From: DATMBL01 sp050735975
Lineage (GTDB): Bacteria > Desulfobacterota > Binatia > UBA9968
Length of the DNA stretch: 12,799 bases
Direction of reading: 5' to 3'
Assembly: GCA_050735975.1 (NCBI GenBank)
Contig: JBOHVS010000040.1
Location: 1-12,799, forward strand
Below, piece by piece: positions 1-6,593 of this stretch. The position numbers were made by a program, and so were the translations under genes. Within the stretch, counting starts at the first letter, position 1; the number at the start of each line of letters is the position of its first letter. Below the pieces are notes generated by a model that saw nothing but the letters and a program-made list of their open reading frames with translations, was not told where the DNA came from and ran no database searches.

Positions 1-145
1 GTTTCTTGCTCGCGATCGCCGCGCCGTCGCGCAGGGCGCGCAGCTTGGCCCAGACGACTTGTGAGTGGCCGCCGCCAAGGCCGTAGTCGGTGCCGTTCAT
101 CAGCGTGTTCTCGCCCATCAGATAAGGCACGTCGCCGCCGGCTGG
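1..145 (-). pseudogene. Amidohydrolase C-terminal fragment, runs off left edge
   Basis: On the minus strand a frame stays open from a stop codon at 148-146 to the window edge. It reads VPYLMGENTLMNGTDYG followed by GGGHSQVVWAKLRALRDG. The GTDYG stretch with a nearby His and a following W-x-K-L-R-x-L-R resembles the C-terminal metal-binding Asp region of amidohydrolase_2 (PF04909) TIM-barrel enzymes. Those proteins are about 300 or more residues long, and here the N-terminal part is missing: an in-frame stop lies just upstream of the recognisable part and no plausible start is seen. I infer a 5'-truncated relic whose 3' end lies outside the window. The family call rests on a short motif, so it is tentative. 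Confidence 0.4.
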
Positions 146-194
146 TCAGCGAACCGGCGGCGGGCTATGGCCCTTTTGTGATTGGGCGACCAAA

Positions 195-884
195 CTACTC
201 CTTTATCAGATAGTGTTTTTCCAAGAATTCGGACCTGAACTTTTGTGGCGGAGTGGAAATGTCCGGCCGACCCTCTGGCGTAAAGTCCATGAGATTCCAA
301 TACGGCCACACCGTGTCGACATGATTCGCTGACAGTTCAGTTCCCCAGAAATGAAAAATCTTTCCACCCTGCCTCCTAAATACATGCATCACTGGCCATT
401 GCATATCATCAGAGTCTCCCTGGCACTTGTAATCGGCTTGATAGGAAGACTCCGATCCGGAAACCAGCGCAATCTGCGACCATCCACGTTGTTTGGCCCA
501 GGCATTGATTCGATCGGCCGGGGCTTTGGCAATTGCGACAAACGCGGCGTCTTGAGTGACCTGATACCAGGTTCGATCAAACCCATCGACCAGCGATGTG
601 CAGGAAGGACAGGGATGGTCCCAGCTCGGGCCGAACATAAATGAGTAAAGCAGCAGCGTGTTTTTGTCCGCAAATAGCTCGGAGAATTTCACACTCTTCC
701 CTACTTTCCCGTCGTTGGCCCATTGGAAGACGTAGTCCTCTTTCAACTGCCCGCCGGGAGGGAGATTGCGGCGTTTTTCGGCCACAGATTTTACTTTGTC
801 GACAAGCGCTTGTTCGTCTTTAAGCAATAAGTCGCGCGCATCGCGATACTCTCTGCTTTCGTTTGGATACCGTAGTTCACTCAT
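195..884 (-). CDS. DUF899-family thioredoxin-like protein
   Basis: This 229-aa protein matches the DUF899 family (PF05988), predicted to adopt a thioredoxin-like fold; its biochemical role is not established. Visible family signs are the N-terminal helical stretch SREYRDARDLLLKDEQALVDK, the strand LLLYSFMFGPSWDHPC, and the CPSC pair at residues 92-95 followed by a DGFD turn, where a thioredoxin would carry CxxC. The C-terminal part has the expected HVFRRQGGKIFHFWGTEL segment. I chose the ATG at 884-882 because AGAGGAGG sits about six bases upstream. A longer frame to 965 exists but lacks a ribosome site. Length is normal for the family, no signal peptide is seen, so a cytoplasmic protein is likely. 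It stands alone, 182 bp from the next gene upstream. Redox function is inferred from the CPSC motif only. Confidence 0.85.
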   Translation of the reverse strand: MSELRYPNESREYRDARDLLLKDEQALVDKVKSVAEKRRNLPPGGQLKEDYVFQWANDGKVGKSVKFSELFADKNTLLLYSFMFGPSWDHPCPSCTSLVDGFDRTWYQVTQDAAFVAIAKAPADRINAWAKQRGWSQIALVSGSESSYQADYKCQGDSDDMQWPVMHVFRRQGGKIFHFWGTELSANHVDTVWPYWNLMDFTPEGRPDISTPPQKFRSEFLEKHYLIKE

Positions 885-1066
885 GTTCGCCTCCTCTTTG
901 AAACTACTATTCGAATGTTCTCTGGATGGCTGCTCGTGGCCGAAAGCTGTCGTTTGTACATCCACAACGGGGCCATACCTCGCAAAGGCAACTTTGCCTC
1001 ATAACGACCAAGCATCAAAGATTATCTCTCGCTCGAGCGTTCCACTCCACGAGCGCAAGCGCACGC

Positions 1067-1810
1067 TCATTTCATATGCCTGTCGAAGAATGCGATGATT
1101 CTTTCCGGGTGCCTTCCGAAATGATTGTAGCCATCCCTGAATCGCTTTGTCGTGTTTTCGATCCAGAACAATTCCTTGTCCTTGCTTGAAATCAGATCAA
1201 ATGTTTTCTGTGCGTCTTCGGGATTCCTTGTCCAAGCGTCTTCCAATACCTGGAACATGAGCACGGGCATCCTTACCGCTTCGGCAAAAAGCTGGGGATT
1301 CATCTCTGCGGCCGTATAGGCTCCCATCTTTATCAACTCAAAATCGATCAGCTCCAGATACTGGCTGATTCCTTGCAGCTCAGAGAACGCCGAAAAGATC
1401 GCTCCCATGGAAACAACCATCGGGCAACACATGCACAGGATGTCTTCAAACTGCTCGGGACGTCTGTAGATGGCTTCGAACTGTGCGTTGCCTCCTGTGC
1501 ACTGACTGTAAAGCCCGAGTTTCATCTTGCTGAGCGTGGGATGACTGCCCACATACTTCTTGACACCCACGCAATCCCGCCATTCGTATCTGCCTATGCC
1601 GCAAATACCGCCATTCGCGGCACTGCTGGTGCCATGGTTTCTCAAGTCGTACGCGAGCACATTGTATCCCGCGTCGGTCAGATGCTTCATCTGAATCACG
1701 AAATCGATTTCAACGGCATCAAAGCTGCTCCAGGGCTCGCCAAAGTGCCCCTGGAAACCTGCGCGACACATCGGCAGAGCGTGATTGAAAATAACCAGCT
1801 TGTCACTCAC
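1067..1810 (-). CDS. Alpha/beta hydrolase, Cys nucleophile, N-terminally truncated
   Basis: The 247-aa frame is an alpha/beta-hydrolase fold protein. DKLVIFNHALPM (3-14) looks like the first core strand and oxyanion loop, NVLAYDLRNHG (50-60) the second strand and turn, and GLYSQCTGGN (99-108) the nucleophile elbow, in which Cys104 replaces the usual Ser, as in dienelactone-hydrolase-type enzymes. Candidate acid is Asp191 (VLEDAW), candidate His is His230 or His234 in the C-terminal YNHFGRHPE. The substrate is unknown. The only start is a GTG at 1810-1808 with no Shine-Dalgarno site, and the protein begins almost directly at the first core strand. Family members, as I recall them, carry several dozen residues before it. 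Just upstream lies transposase debris (1852-2082). I infer that the promoter, start and N-terminus were lost in a rearrangement, so expression is doubtful although the core is open. Confidence 0.7.
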   Translation of the reverse strand: MSDKLVIFNHALPMCRAGFQGHFGEPWSSFDAVEIDFVIQMKHLTDAGYNVLAYDLRNHGTSSAANGGICGIGRYEWRDCVGVKKYVGSHPTLSKMKLGLYSQCTGGNAQFEAIYRRPEQFEDILCMCCPMVVSMGAIFSAFSELQGISQYLELIDFELIKMGAYTAAEMNPQLFAEAVRMPVLMFQVLEDAWTRNPEDAQKTFDLISSKDKELFWIENTTKRFRDGYNHFGRHPERIIAFFDRHMK

Positions 1811-1851
1811 GGTTGAGCTAGCTTGTCTGATTGTGAATCTTCATTTTAAGC

Positions 1852-2082
1852 CTAGATCAGCCAATGTCGGCCGCTTGTTACTGAGCGCCGCTCCAACGTA
1901 ACCCCCTCCGCAACAAACCGCCGGTATGCCTCCTTCGCCTCAGAAGCTCGCCTCCCAAATTGCACCAGCACACTCTCGCAGTCTTGCCACTGCCTTGCCG
2001 GCGTTCCGAGGATCGTTCCATGCCCGCAATACGGATAACCGGTCTGCCGTCCTGACCATACCACGTAAAATTTTTGCGCCAT
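1852..2082 (-). pseudogene. Chimeric ORF: Y1/REP-associated transposase C-terminus
   Basis: This 76-aa frame appears to be two unrelated pieces. From residue 16 on, the pattern YPYCGHGTILG, then RQWQDCESVLVQFG and REAYRRFV-like EAKEAYRRFVAEGV, is typical of the region after the catalytic domain in REP-associated tyrosine transposases (Y1_Tnp, IS200-like). The catalytic HUH and Tyr motifs are absent. The first 15 residues, MAQKFYVVWSGRQTG, instead resemble the start of the viroplasmin/RNase H1 N-terminal domain. An AAAGGAGG lies about 14 bases before the ATG, too far to be ideal. I infer a deletion fusing the start of an RNase-H-like gene to the tail of a transposase gene. The transposase part is fairly secure, the viroplasmin part is suggestive only. 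The product is probably non-functional. Confidence 0.55.
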
Positions 2083-2185
2083 GCTGAGTCGATGTGCCTC
2101 CTTTAGACATTAAACCGTCGCAAGGCACTGGCCCGGCGGCAACCTGGTTCGGACGATGGGGCGGCTTTCTCGCGGGCAAGTTCCT

Positions 2186-3220
2186 CTATTCAAGATCATC
2201 AAAGGCGTCTTTATGAATCAGAATTTTCCGCCGACGGCGAAGCCGTTTGATCCTGGGATCAAAGGTCTGCAGCAGTTCCTGGTGCTGTTGGGCGATAAAA
2301 GTCTTGAGCTTGCTTTCTTCTTCCGTGACGGCGCCATTCAATTCATCTGTTTCTCGCTCGATGGCACGACAGTCTCGTACAAAAGATCGCAAACGAACGG
2401 CCGAAAGCGCGTCCTTGTTAGTGAAAACAAAATGAACATTGCGCTCTTGCGGTTCGGAAGTGTCCACCCAGTAGACCCCTCGTCTGTTTGCGCGATCCCA
2501 ATCCGTTAGGAGAACCTCATAGCGCGCACGAGTATACTCAAACACCTGATGCTGCAATTCCTCGAGCATGCCCTCCTGACCGTCGGCCGCCAGCCGCATG
2601 TCCCATTGAAAACTCTTCTCTGTGGCCTTCCCGTGGTTTTTTCCAGGGACATACCGGTGCGGAACCCGCGTCTCGATGACGGCAGTTGCCACGTCCTCAA
2701 GGTGTGAGAATAGATACCCCGCAGCCATCGACAAGGTTGCGTACGTGAACTTCCGGTCGACGAATAGCCTTGCCCAGCTTAGATAAAGACTTCCCCGATA
2801 CGGTTTGCTCGCATAGCAAGGATAATCCCGCTTACGGGCGTTCTCTTGGTAACGGTAATCGTCCTCGTCATAATTGCGCAAAGTAGGGAAGTTGAGAATG
2901 GTCTTATTCTCCCCCAGCCACTCGTTTAGATAAAAACAATCCTCGCCAATTCCGACCAACGGCAGAATCGCCTCGTTCCAGCGATTTAATTCGCGAAGAG
3001 GAATCCTCTTGTTCCCATCGACGTCTCTTTTCCACGACCTAATCCTCGCTCCAAACAGTTCCTTTATGAGCGCCTCATCTAGTCGGCGTCTGTCTTTTTC
3101 CGGAGGATTGGCGCCGTAACGCTCGCGATTTTGTCGGGACCACGAAAAGAAGTCAGGGCGAACTTTGATCATTGCTCGGCGCAACTCAGGCAGCCATCGT
3201 TTTACGGTGTCAACAGGCAT
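2186..3220 (-). CDS. Uncharacterised 344-aa protein with helical C-terminus
   Basis: I do not recognise this protein. It is 344 aa, soluble, with no signal peptide or membrane segment. The N-terminal 60 residues are basic and helical (VKRWLPELRRAMIKVRPDFF). The middle is rich in aromatic and charged residues (YDEDDYRYQENARKRDYPCY, then SLYLSWARLFVDRKF). Around 245-265 there is a strand-like RRGVYWVDTSEPQERNVHFVF. Residues about 270-335 form a charged helix, probably coiled coil, ending in a basic cluster RLRRRRK. Start ATG at 3220-3218 is the longest one; no clear Shine-Dalgarno site precedes it. Third codon positions are less GC-rich than in nearby metabolic genes by eye, which would fit foreign origin. 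It lies between transposase debris and a toxin-antitoxin pair. Being open over 1 kb with ordinary composition argues for a real gene. Confidence 0.7.
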   Translation of the reverse strand: MPVDTVKRWLPELRRAMIKVRPDFFSWSRQNRERYGANPPEKDRRRLDEALIKELFGARIRSWKRDVDGNKRIPLRELNRWNEAILPLVGIGEDCFYLNEWLGENKTILNFPTLRNYDEDDYRYQENARKRDYPCYASKPYRGSLYLSWARLFVDRKFTYATLSMAAGYLFSHLEDVATAVIETRVPHRYVPGKNHGKATEKSFQWDMRLAADGQEGMLEELQHQVFEYTRARYEVLLTDWDRANRRGVYWVDTSEPQERNVHFVFTNKDALSAVRLRSFVRDCRAIERETDELNGAVTEEESKLKTFIAQQHQELLQTFDPRIKRLRRRRKILIHKDAFDDLE

Positions 3221-3399
3221 GGTTTTAAATTCTTATCAGCAGGCTTGCACCTCGGTCGTCCACGGAGCCGCGCCTTTACGTTTGACGCTAGCGGTAAAAG
3301 CACCCGGCAAAAAGTGATATCTCTCCATCTCGACAACCTCGGCAAGGCATCACAGGACCGAAACTTTTCCACTTCTTGCAACCCGGCCAATGCCGGCGG

Positions 3400-3795
3400 T
3401 CATGCCCAAACCGTATCGACCCAATCTTGAATAATTCCATCGGCCGTGATCACGGGACAGCGGAGGTGCCGGGCCGTCGCGACTATGGCTCTGTCCGCCG
3501 GGTCACGGATCGCAACGAGCGATACCGATTCGAGTAAAACTTCCAACGTATACGCCTGGACTTGAAAGTTCGGGGAACGTTCGAGCTCTTCGGCCCAGCG
3601 ACGAAACGGCACGTCCAAGTGAACAAGGTTCCTTTCTACTAGCCGGTTGATTTCTTCTAGAACGACAATCGGTACGATGATGGAGTGTTTGCTCTGCTCC
3701 GTCTCTTGCAAGATTCGGCGTGCTCGTTTTCCCAGTCGTGTTTTGCGGTTTGATGACCAGAAAACCAACGGGTGCGTATCGGTGACGTAAATCAC
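3400..3795 (-). CDS. vapC: PIN-domain toxin, VapC type
   Basis: This 131-aa protein is a PIN-domain ribonuclease, the toxin half of a type II toxin-antitoxin pair. VapC-type toxins cleave specific RNAs, often tRNA or rRNA, using Mg2+ held by acidic residues. Visible here are Asp6 in the opening strand (IYVTDTHPLVFW), Glu47 or Glu48 in VVLEEINRL, Asp98 and Asp101 in IRDPADRAIVATA, and Asp119 in PVITADGIIQDW. All the expected acidic positions are present and the length is normal, so it should be active. The GTG start at 3795-3793 overlaps the antitoxin stop by four bases (GTGA), which implies translational coupling to the antitoxin. The open frame runs further upstream without a start that makes sense; that extension is read-through of the antitoxin region in another frame. 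Confidence 0.88.
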   Translation of the reverse strand: MIYVTDTHPLVFWSSNRKTRLGKRARRILQETEQSKHSIIVPIVVLEEINRLVERNLVHLDVPFRRWAEELERSPNFQVQAYTLEVLLESVSLVAIRDPADRAIVATARHLRCPVITADGIIQDWVDTVWA

Positions 3796-4091
3796 TTGAG
3801 CCCGGCAATGAGTCGTTCGAGGGATTGCTCCCTTTCCTTCTTGAGCTCGTTTAGCGCTTCGTCCAGATCTCCGGTCAAAGTCATGCTGCCCCGGAGCTTT
3901 AACGGAGATTGCCTTACCAGCCTTCGATAGTGGGCGAGTTCTTCTTCCACCCTGCCATGCCACTCCGGATCGACGAGCACCGCCTTGACCTTCGACCGCT
4001 GAGCAATCGCGATGGGCCCCTTCCCCTTGTCGACTTCCGCCACCAGGGTACTGAGCTTGGCGCGCGCTTCGGTTAACGATAACTGCTTCAT
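3792..4091 (-). CDS. Phd/YefM-type antitoxin, partner of PIN toxin
   Basis: The 99-aa protein begins MKQLSLTEARAKLSTLVAEV and continues GPIAIAQRSKVKAVLVDP, the standard Phd/YefM antitoxin fold: an N-terminal dimeric DNA-binding domain that represses its own promoter. The C-terminal half (about 50-99) is charged and helical and should wrap the toxin. GAGGAG (4103-4098) precedes the ATG at 4091-4089 at a normal distance. The stop overlaps the toxin start by four bases. A perfect 18-bp palindrome lies 17 bases upstream of the start and is the obvious autoregulatory operator. Nothing looks damaged, so together with the downstream PIN protein this is an intact type II module. I leave the symbol blank because antitoxins of this fold pair with several toxin types; vapB would be reasonable by partner. 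Confidence 0.88.
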   Translation of the reverse strand: MKQLSLTEARAKLSTLVAEVDKGKGPIAIAQRSKVKAVLVDPEWHGRVEEELAHYRRLVRQSPLKLRGSMTLTGDLDEALNELKKEREQSLERLIAGLK

Positions 4092-4107
4092 AGCCGACTC
4101 CTCTTAC

Positions 4108-4125
4108 TGTACATTTAAATGTACA
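4108..4125. promoter_or_regulatory. 18-bp perfect palindrome, toxin-antitoxin operator
   Basis: TGTACATTTAAATGTACA reads identically on both strands. It sits directly upstream of the antitoxin Shine-Dalgarno site, where the promoter must be. I infer that the Phd/YefM-type antitoxin, alone or with its toxin, binds it to repress the operon. The AT-rich centre could also contribute to the -10 box. Confidence 0.75.
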
Positions 4126-4200
4126 ATAGCTACCGCTCACGGTCAATCGGTTTGATGGAGCGTCAACCTACCACGGGGGGAGCAACCTACGGCTGCAAGC

Positions 4201-4317
4201 TCAGGCGGGAAGTGGCGTGTGGCGCACCGCTTCCGGCGGAAAAATGCTCATGATGCCGCGCTCGTCGAAGTCGGGGCCGTAGTTCCAGAGCGGTGCCCGG
4301 CTCGCCGCCGTTACCAT
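4201..4317 (-). pseudogene. 38-aa fragment, alpha/beta-hydrolase-domain-like
   Basis: A minus-strand reading frame of 38 residues contains APLWNYGPDFDERGIMSIFPPE before a stop at 4203-4201. This resembles the segment (l-w-x-x-G-P-x-F-x-x-x-G-I-x-x-x-x-P-P) that precedes the LVPQVDADGN stretch in the large alpha/beta hydrolase domain family PF20091. Nothing on either side continues the family, and the frame starts only seven bases downstream of the amidohydrolase stop codon. I infer a small gene scrap. The identification is from memory of the motif and is tentative. Confidence 0.35.
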
Positions 4318-4323
4318 CTTCCG

Positions 4324-5079
4324 CTAACTAACCTTCTTCGGCCGATAAAACTCAATCGCATTATTGTAGCAAACATTAGCCGCCTTTTCTTCTCCTAATG
4401 TTTCCAGAACCAGCGTGTAATCGTCATCTTGATAGGGCCTTGGCGCGCGGGTGGACGGCAGGTCGGTGCCGAACATGAGCGAGCGCGGATTGGCCGTATA
4501 GAGGTCAGTGAGCGCGGGGCGCACGTCAAAGTCTACTCGTCCAAAGCCGGCGGCTTTGACTCGCACACCCTTTTCCGCAAGTTTGAGCAGCGTCGGGAAA
4601 CCTGCCTTGGAGAGACCGAGATGATCGATGCTGACCGCCGGCAACGAAACAAGAGTCTGAAACAGATCGGCAAGCTCGGTCGAATCAACATACAACTCCG
4701 TGTGCCAACCGACCAGTTCATGAACCCGCCGCGCCATGCTTTCCAGGTGATGAATTTCTTCTGAACCGCCGCGCTTGACGTTAAAACGGACCGCGCGAAT
4801 CCCGGCGCTGTTGAGTTCCTGCAACTCCTGATCCGAAACGGTCTGCGGCACCTGGGTGACTCCGACAAACGATTGGCCAAGCACTTTCAAAGCGTGGAAT
4901 AAATAAGTCTGATCGAAAGCCTGAAAAGAGCCGGACACCACCGCCCCGCCGCAGAGATCGACCGCTTTCAAGCGCTCTAAATAATCCTCGCTGGTAAACG
5001 CGTCGGGCATGAATCCTTGATTGGGCACGACGGGAAAGTTCTTGTCGATGATATGAAAATGGCAATCAAAATACTTCAA
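4324..5079 (-). CDS. Amidohydrolase_2 family metal-dependent hydrolase
   Basis: This 251-aa protein is a TIM-barrel amidohydrolase of the PF04909 type, related to 2-pyrone-4,6-dicarboxylate lactonase-like and decarboxylase enzymes. Metal-site residues are visible: His7 and His9 in the opening FDCHFHI, His126 (GWHTELY), His153 (SIDHLG) and Asp206 (MFGTDLP). The C-terminal helix NAIEFYRPK is typical of the family end. Length is slightly short but complete. The start is a TTG at 5079-5077, chosen because GAGAGGAG lies eight or so bases upstream and MKYFDCHFH is the expected N-terminus. It is probably cytoplasmic; the substrate cannot be deduced. The promoter region on its upstream side is followed by the repeat element at 5202-5333. 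It looks intact, unlike its neighbours on both sides. Confidence 0.85.
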   Translation of the reverse strand: MKYFDCHFHIIDKNFPVVPNQGFMPDAFTSEDYLERLKAVDLCGGAVVSGSFQAFDQTYLFHALKVLGQSFVGVTQVPQTVSDQELQELNSAGIRAVRFNVKRGGSEEIHHLESMARRVHELVGWHTELYVDSTELADLFQTLVSLPAVSIDHLGLSKAGFPTLLKLAEKGVRVKAAGFGRVDFDVRPALTDLYTANPRSLMFGTDLPSTRAPRPYQDDDYTLVLETLGEEKAANVCYNNAIEFYRPKKVS

Positions 5080-5217
5080 CGAAGTTCTCCTCTCAAACTT
5101 CGGCGAACCGTTGCCGATAATGGAACGGTGCTACCAGATCATGCTGGGATAATTTCCCTACGCCCATCGGTATAAAGCAGGTTGAGGTTTAGGTTAACCT
5201 CAGAAGCTGTGAAAAAA

Positions 5218-5257
5218 TTAGCCGTTGCCCTTCGACGAGCTCAGGACGAACGGCTAA
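5218..5257. repeat. REP-like palindrome 1
   Basis: TTAGCCGTT at 5218-5226 pairs with AACGGCTAA at 5249-5257, giving a 9-bp perfect stem. The interior contains CCCTTCGACGAGCTCAGGAC, a widespread bacterial intergenic repeat core of the kind associated with REP and Y1 transposases. A relic of such a transposase lies in this window at 1852-2082. Confidence 0.65.
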
Positions 5258-5283
5258 GTACTTAAATTCCCAATGTGCTATAA

Positions 5284-5316
5284 CCGCTCGTGGTGAGCAT
5301 GTCGAACCATGAGCGG
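5284..5316. repeat. REP-like palindrome 2, opposite orientation
   Basis: CCGCTCGTGG pairs with CCATGAGCGG (nine pairs plus one G-T wobble). Read on the minus strand it contains GGTTCGACATGCTCACCACG, a divergent version of the core in the first palindrome, so the two form a head-to-head pair 27 bp apart. Confidence 0.6.
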
Positions 5317-5322
5317 ATTTTT

Positions 5323-6105
5323 TCACAGCCTCTCAGCCTTCGGACCGCGGTCATTCGCCTCTGAGATCTTTTTGAGCAGCCTGCCCCAGCATATATGGTA
5401 GCGGATGCGATCTCGCGGAATGTCCGCCAGCGCGTAATTGGTCGCTTCGATCCGCGTTTCACAAAATTTCTGAAATTCTTTCAGATCGATGTTGGGCAGC
5501 AATTGGTCCCAACGCGCGGTAATCCATGGATCGTCCAGTTGGACCAGAAAGCCGCTATCGACAATCGCCTTGTATTCCTGCTTGAGCGCATCCGCGATGG
5601 CGTAAAGGTAGGCTTCCTGACTCGGGTAGTACTCGTTCCGGCGGTCCGTCTCCACGGTAATCGGCGCGGCCACCGGCATGAACGCTTCTTCCACGCTTAC
5701 GCCCGCGAGCGCCGCCTTGAAATTGGCGATATCGATCTGGAGGAGATCCGGATCGTAGGTGATCGGTCCCGTGCACACCCATTTCACGCTCACCGGACGA
5801 TGGGATGCCGTCATCCGGTCATACTCTCGATAGAAGTCGGCGAAGTCCCTGCGGTCCTTGCCCCGCGATACGCCGGACTCGCCGGGATTGCCCGGTCGGC
5901 GTTCAAATCCGCCGAGCCGTTCATTGATATAAACCGCGAAGCCCGACTTGCCGAACTCTCCGTCGCTGACGATGTCGATTCCAACTTCGCCTGCCTGCGC
6001 ACGACCTCCGATACACCTTTCCGCAAACTCTCGGCAAAGCTTTCCCGATCGTAGGGCTCTTTGTTTACCCTGGCTCGTGAGAATTCTTTCCGTGCTGCGC
6101 TTCAT
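5323..6105 (-). pseudogene. MetE-like (COG0620) methyltransferase, deleted and truncated
   Basis: The open frame of 260 codons belongs to the cobalamin-independent methionine synthase-like family. Residues 1-10 (MKRSTERILT) match the usual start. Residues 41 on (VGIDIVSDGEFGKSGFAVYI) match again, through IANFKAALAGVSVEEAFMPV and up to RIRYHICWG. Residues 11-40 do not: the native sequence is in the +1 frame, reading NKEPYDRESFAESLRKGVSE then VVRRQAK. The THxGSLPRP segment normally following ILT is missing. So there is an N-terminal deletion shifting the frame and a second indel near 6000 restoring it. At the other end, His237 and Cys239 (the H-x-C zinc ligands) are kept, but the protein stops 21 codons later inside a repeat element. 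About 100 residues with the remaining zinc ligands are gone. It is almost certainly inactive. Confidence 0.8.
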
Positions 6106-6263
6106 AGTTATGCGTTCGCTGCCGCTTCATTCAAAGCGGCCCTTTCCTCCGGTATTCGTCGAAAGATTCGAGGGACTTGGCGTCTGGATCCTACATACTA
6201 CAGGAATCGGCATCTCGCATAATAATCTGGACAATCTCTTCGTTGGCCCTTCCCGCTTTCGCG

Positions 6264-6349
6264 GCATGCACCACCGGCTCTCCCGCCTTTGGTTCGTTCT
6301 GGCACTGATCCACTATCAGTTTGAATCGATTCACCCATTTCTGGAGGGT
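6264..6349 (+). pseudogene. Fic-family relic
   Basis: On the plus strand ALPPLVR is followed, after a one-base frameshift near 6296, by LALIHYQFESIHPFLEG. This is the helix before and the first half of the Fic active-site motif HPFxxGNGRxxR, with the catalytic His at 6332-6334. After HPFLEG the sequence departs (QQEG) and the GNGR phosphate-binding half is absent. Fic proteins transfer AMP or similar groups to targets and are often toxin components. Only a roughly 28-residue core remains, so this is a dead fragment. The family call is strong because the motif is very specific. Confidence 0.7.
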
Positions 6350-6440
6350 CAGCAGGAGGGTCTTGTTTCTTGCACGAAGCTGAAGGCCAAGGCTTTGCCG
6401 AGCACCTAAAGTCGCCGGCTCCTACGTCACAGGAACTTCA

Positions 6441-6593
6441 TCAACGACAAAGTTTGCGATGCGCGACGAAGATACTCACATTGACAACTCGCGAGAGCGC
6501 CGAAATAGTCGCGTAAAGGCCAGTCCCGGACATTTCCCGATGGCCGATGCGAAGACCGATTGCACGACGGGCAGCGTCAAGGAGCTTCTCAGT
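6441..6593 (-). pseudogene. Possible tyrosine-recombinase C-terminal relic
   Basis: A minus-strand frame reads LLDAARRAIGLRIGHREMS followed by GTGLYATIS, then runs to a stop at 6443-6441. It lines up with the end of the integrase catalytic domain: LLEAG, a helix, L/I-G-H, then about eight residues to the T-x-x-Y-x-H-x-S pattern with the nucleophilic Tyr (codon 6515-6513). The upstream catalytic Arg region is not seen, and the frame is bounded by a stop at 6596-6594. It overlaps the end of the SH3 protein gene by a few bases. This is a short motif match and could be chance. Confidence 0.3.

Larger units (their letters stand above)
5202..5333. mobile_element. MITE/BIME-like element with terminal inverted repeats
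   Basis: About 132 bp is bounded by inverted copies of GCTGTGAAAAAAT (5206-5218 and, reversed, 5317-5329), perfect over 13 bases and extending to 17 with one mismatch. Inside are two REP-like hairpins facing opposite ways. It has no coding capacity. Its right end supplies the last codons and stop of the damaged MetE-like gene, so insertion or recombination here probably cut that gene. Immediately left, 5183-5202 forms a separate 7-bp stem (TGAGGTT / AACCTCA). No target duplication was identified. Confidence 0.5.

Noticed and set aside
3796..4146. Extension of the PIN-toxin frame upstream to 4146, giving a 248-aa protein
   Set aside because: It covers the antitoxin gene in another frame, with low-complexity basic sequence. 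The GTG at 3795 with the GTGA overlap explains the toxin start.
5218..5316. CRISPR-like repeat pair
   Set aside because: There are only two units, they are inverted relative to each other and have different spacing and sequence. They are REP-type hairpins.
5395..6054. 219-codon plus-strand frame opposite the MetE-like gene
   Set aside because: It is antisense to clearly homologous coding sequence and has no family signature or ribosome site.
5948..6409. 153-codon plus-strand frame containing the Fic motif
   Set aside because: The first two thirds are antisense to the MetE-like gene. Only the last part is homologous, and that is split by a frameshift, so I call just the Fic core.
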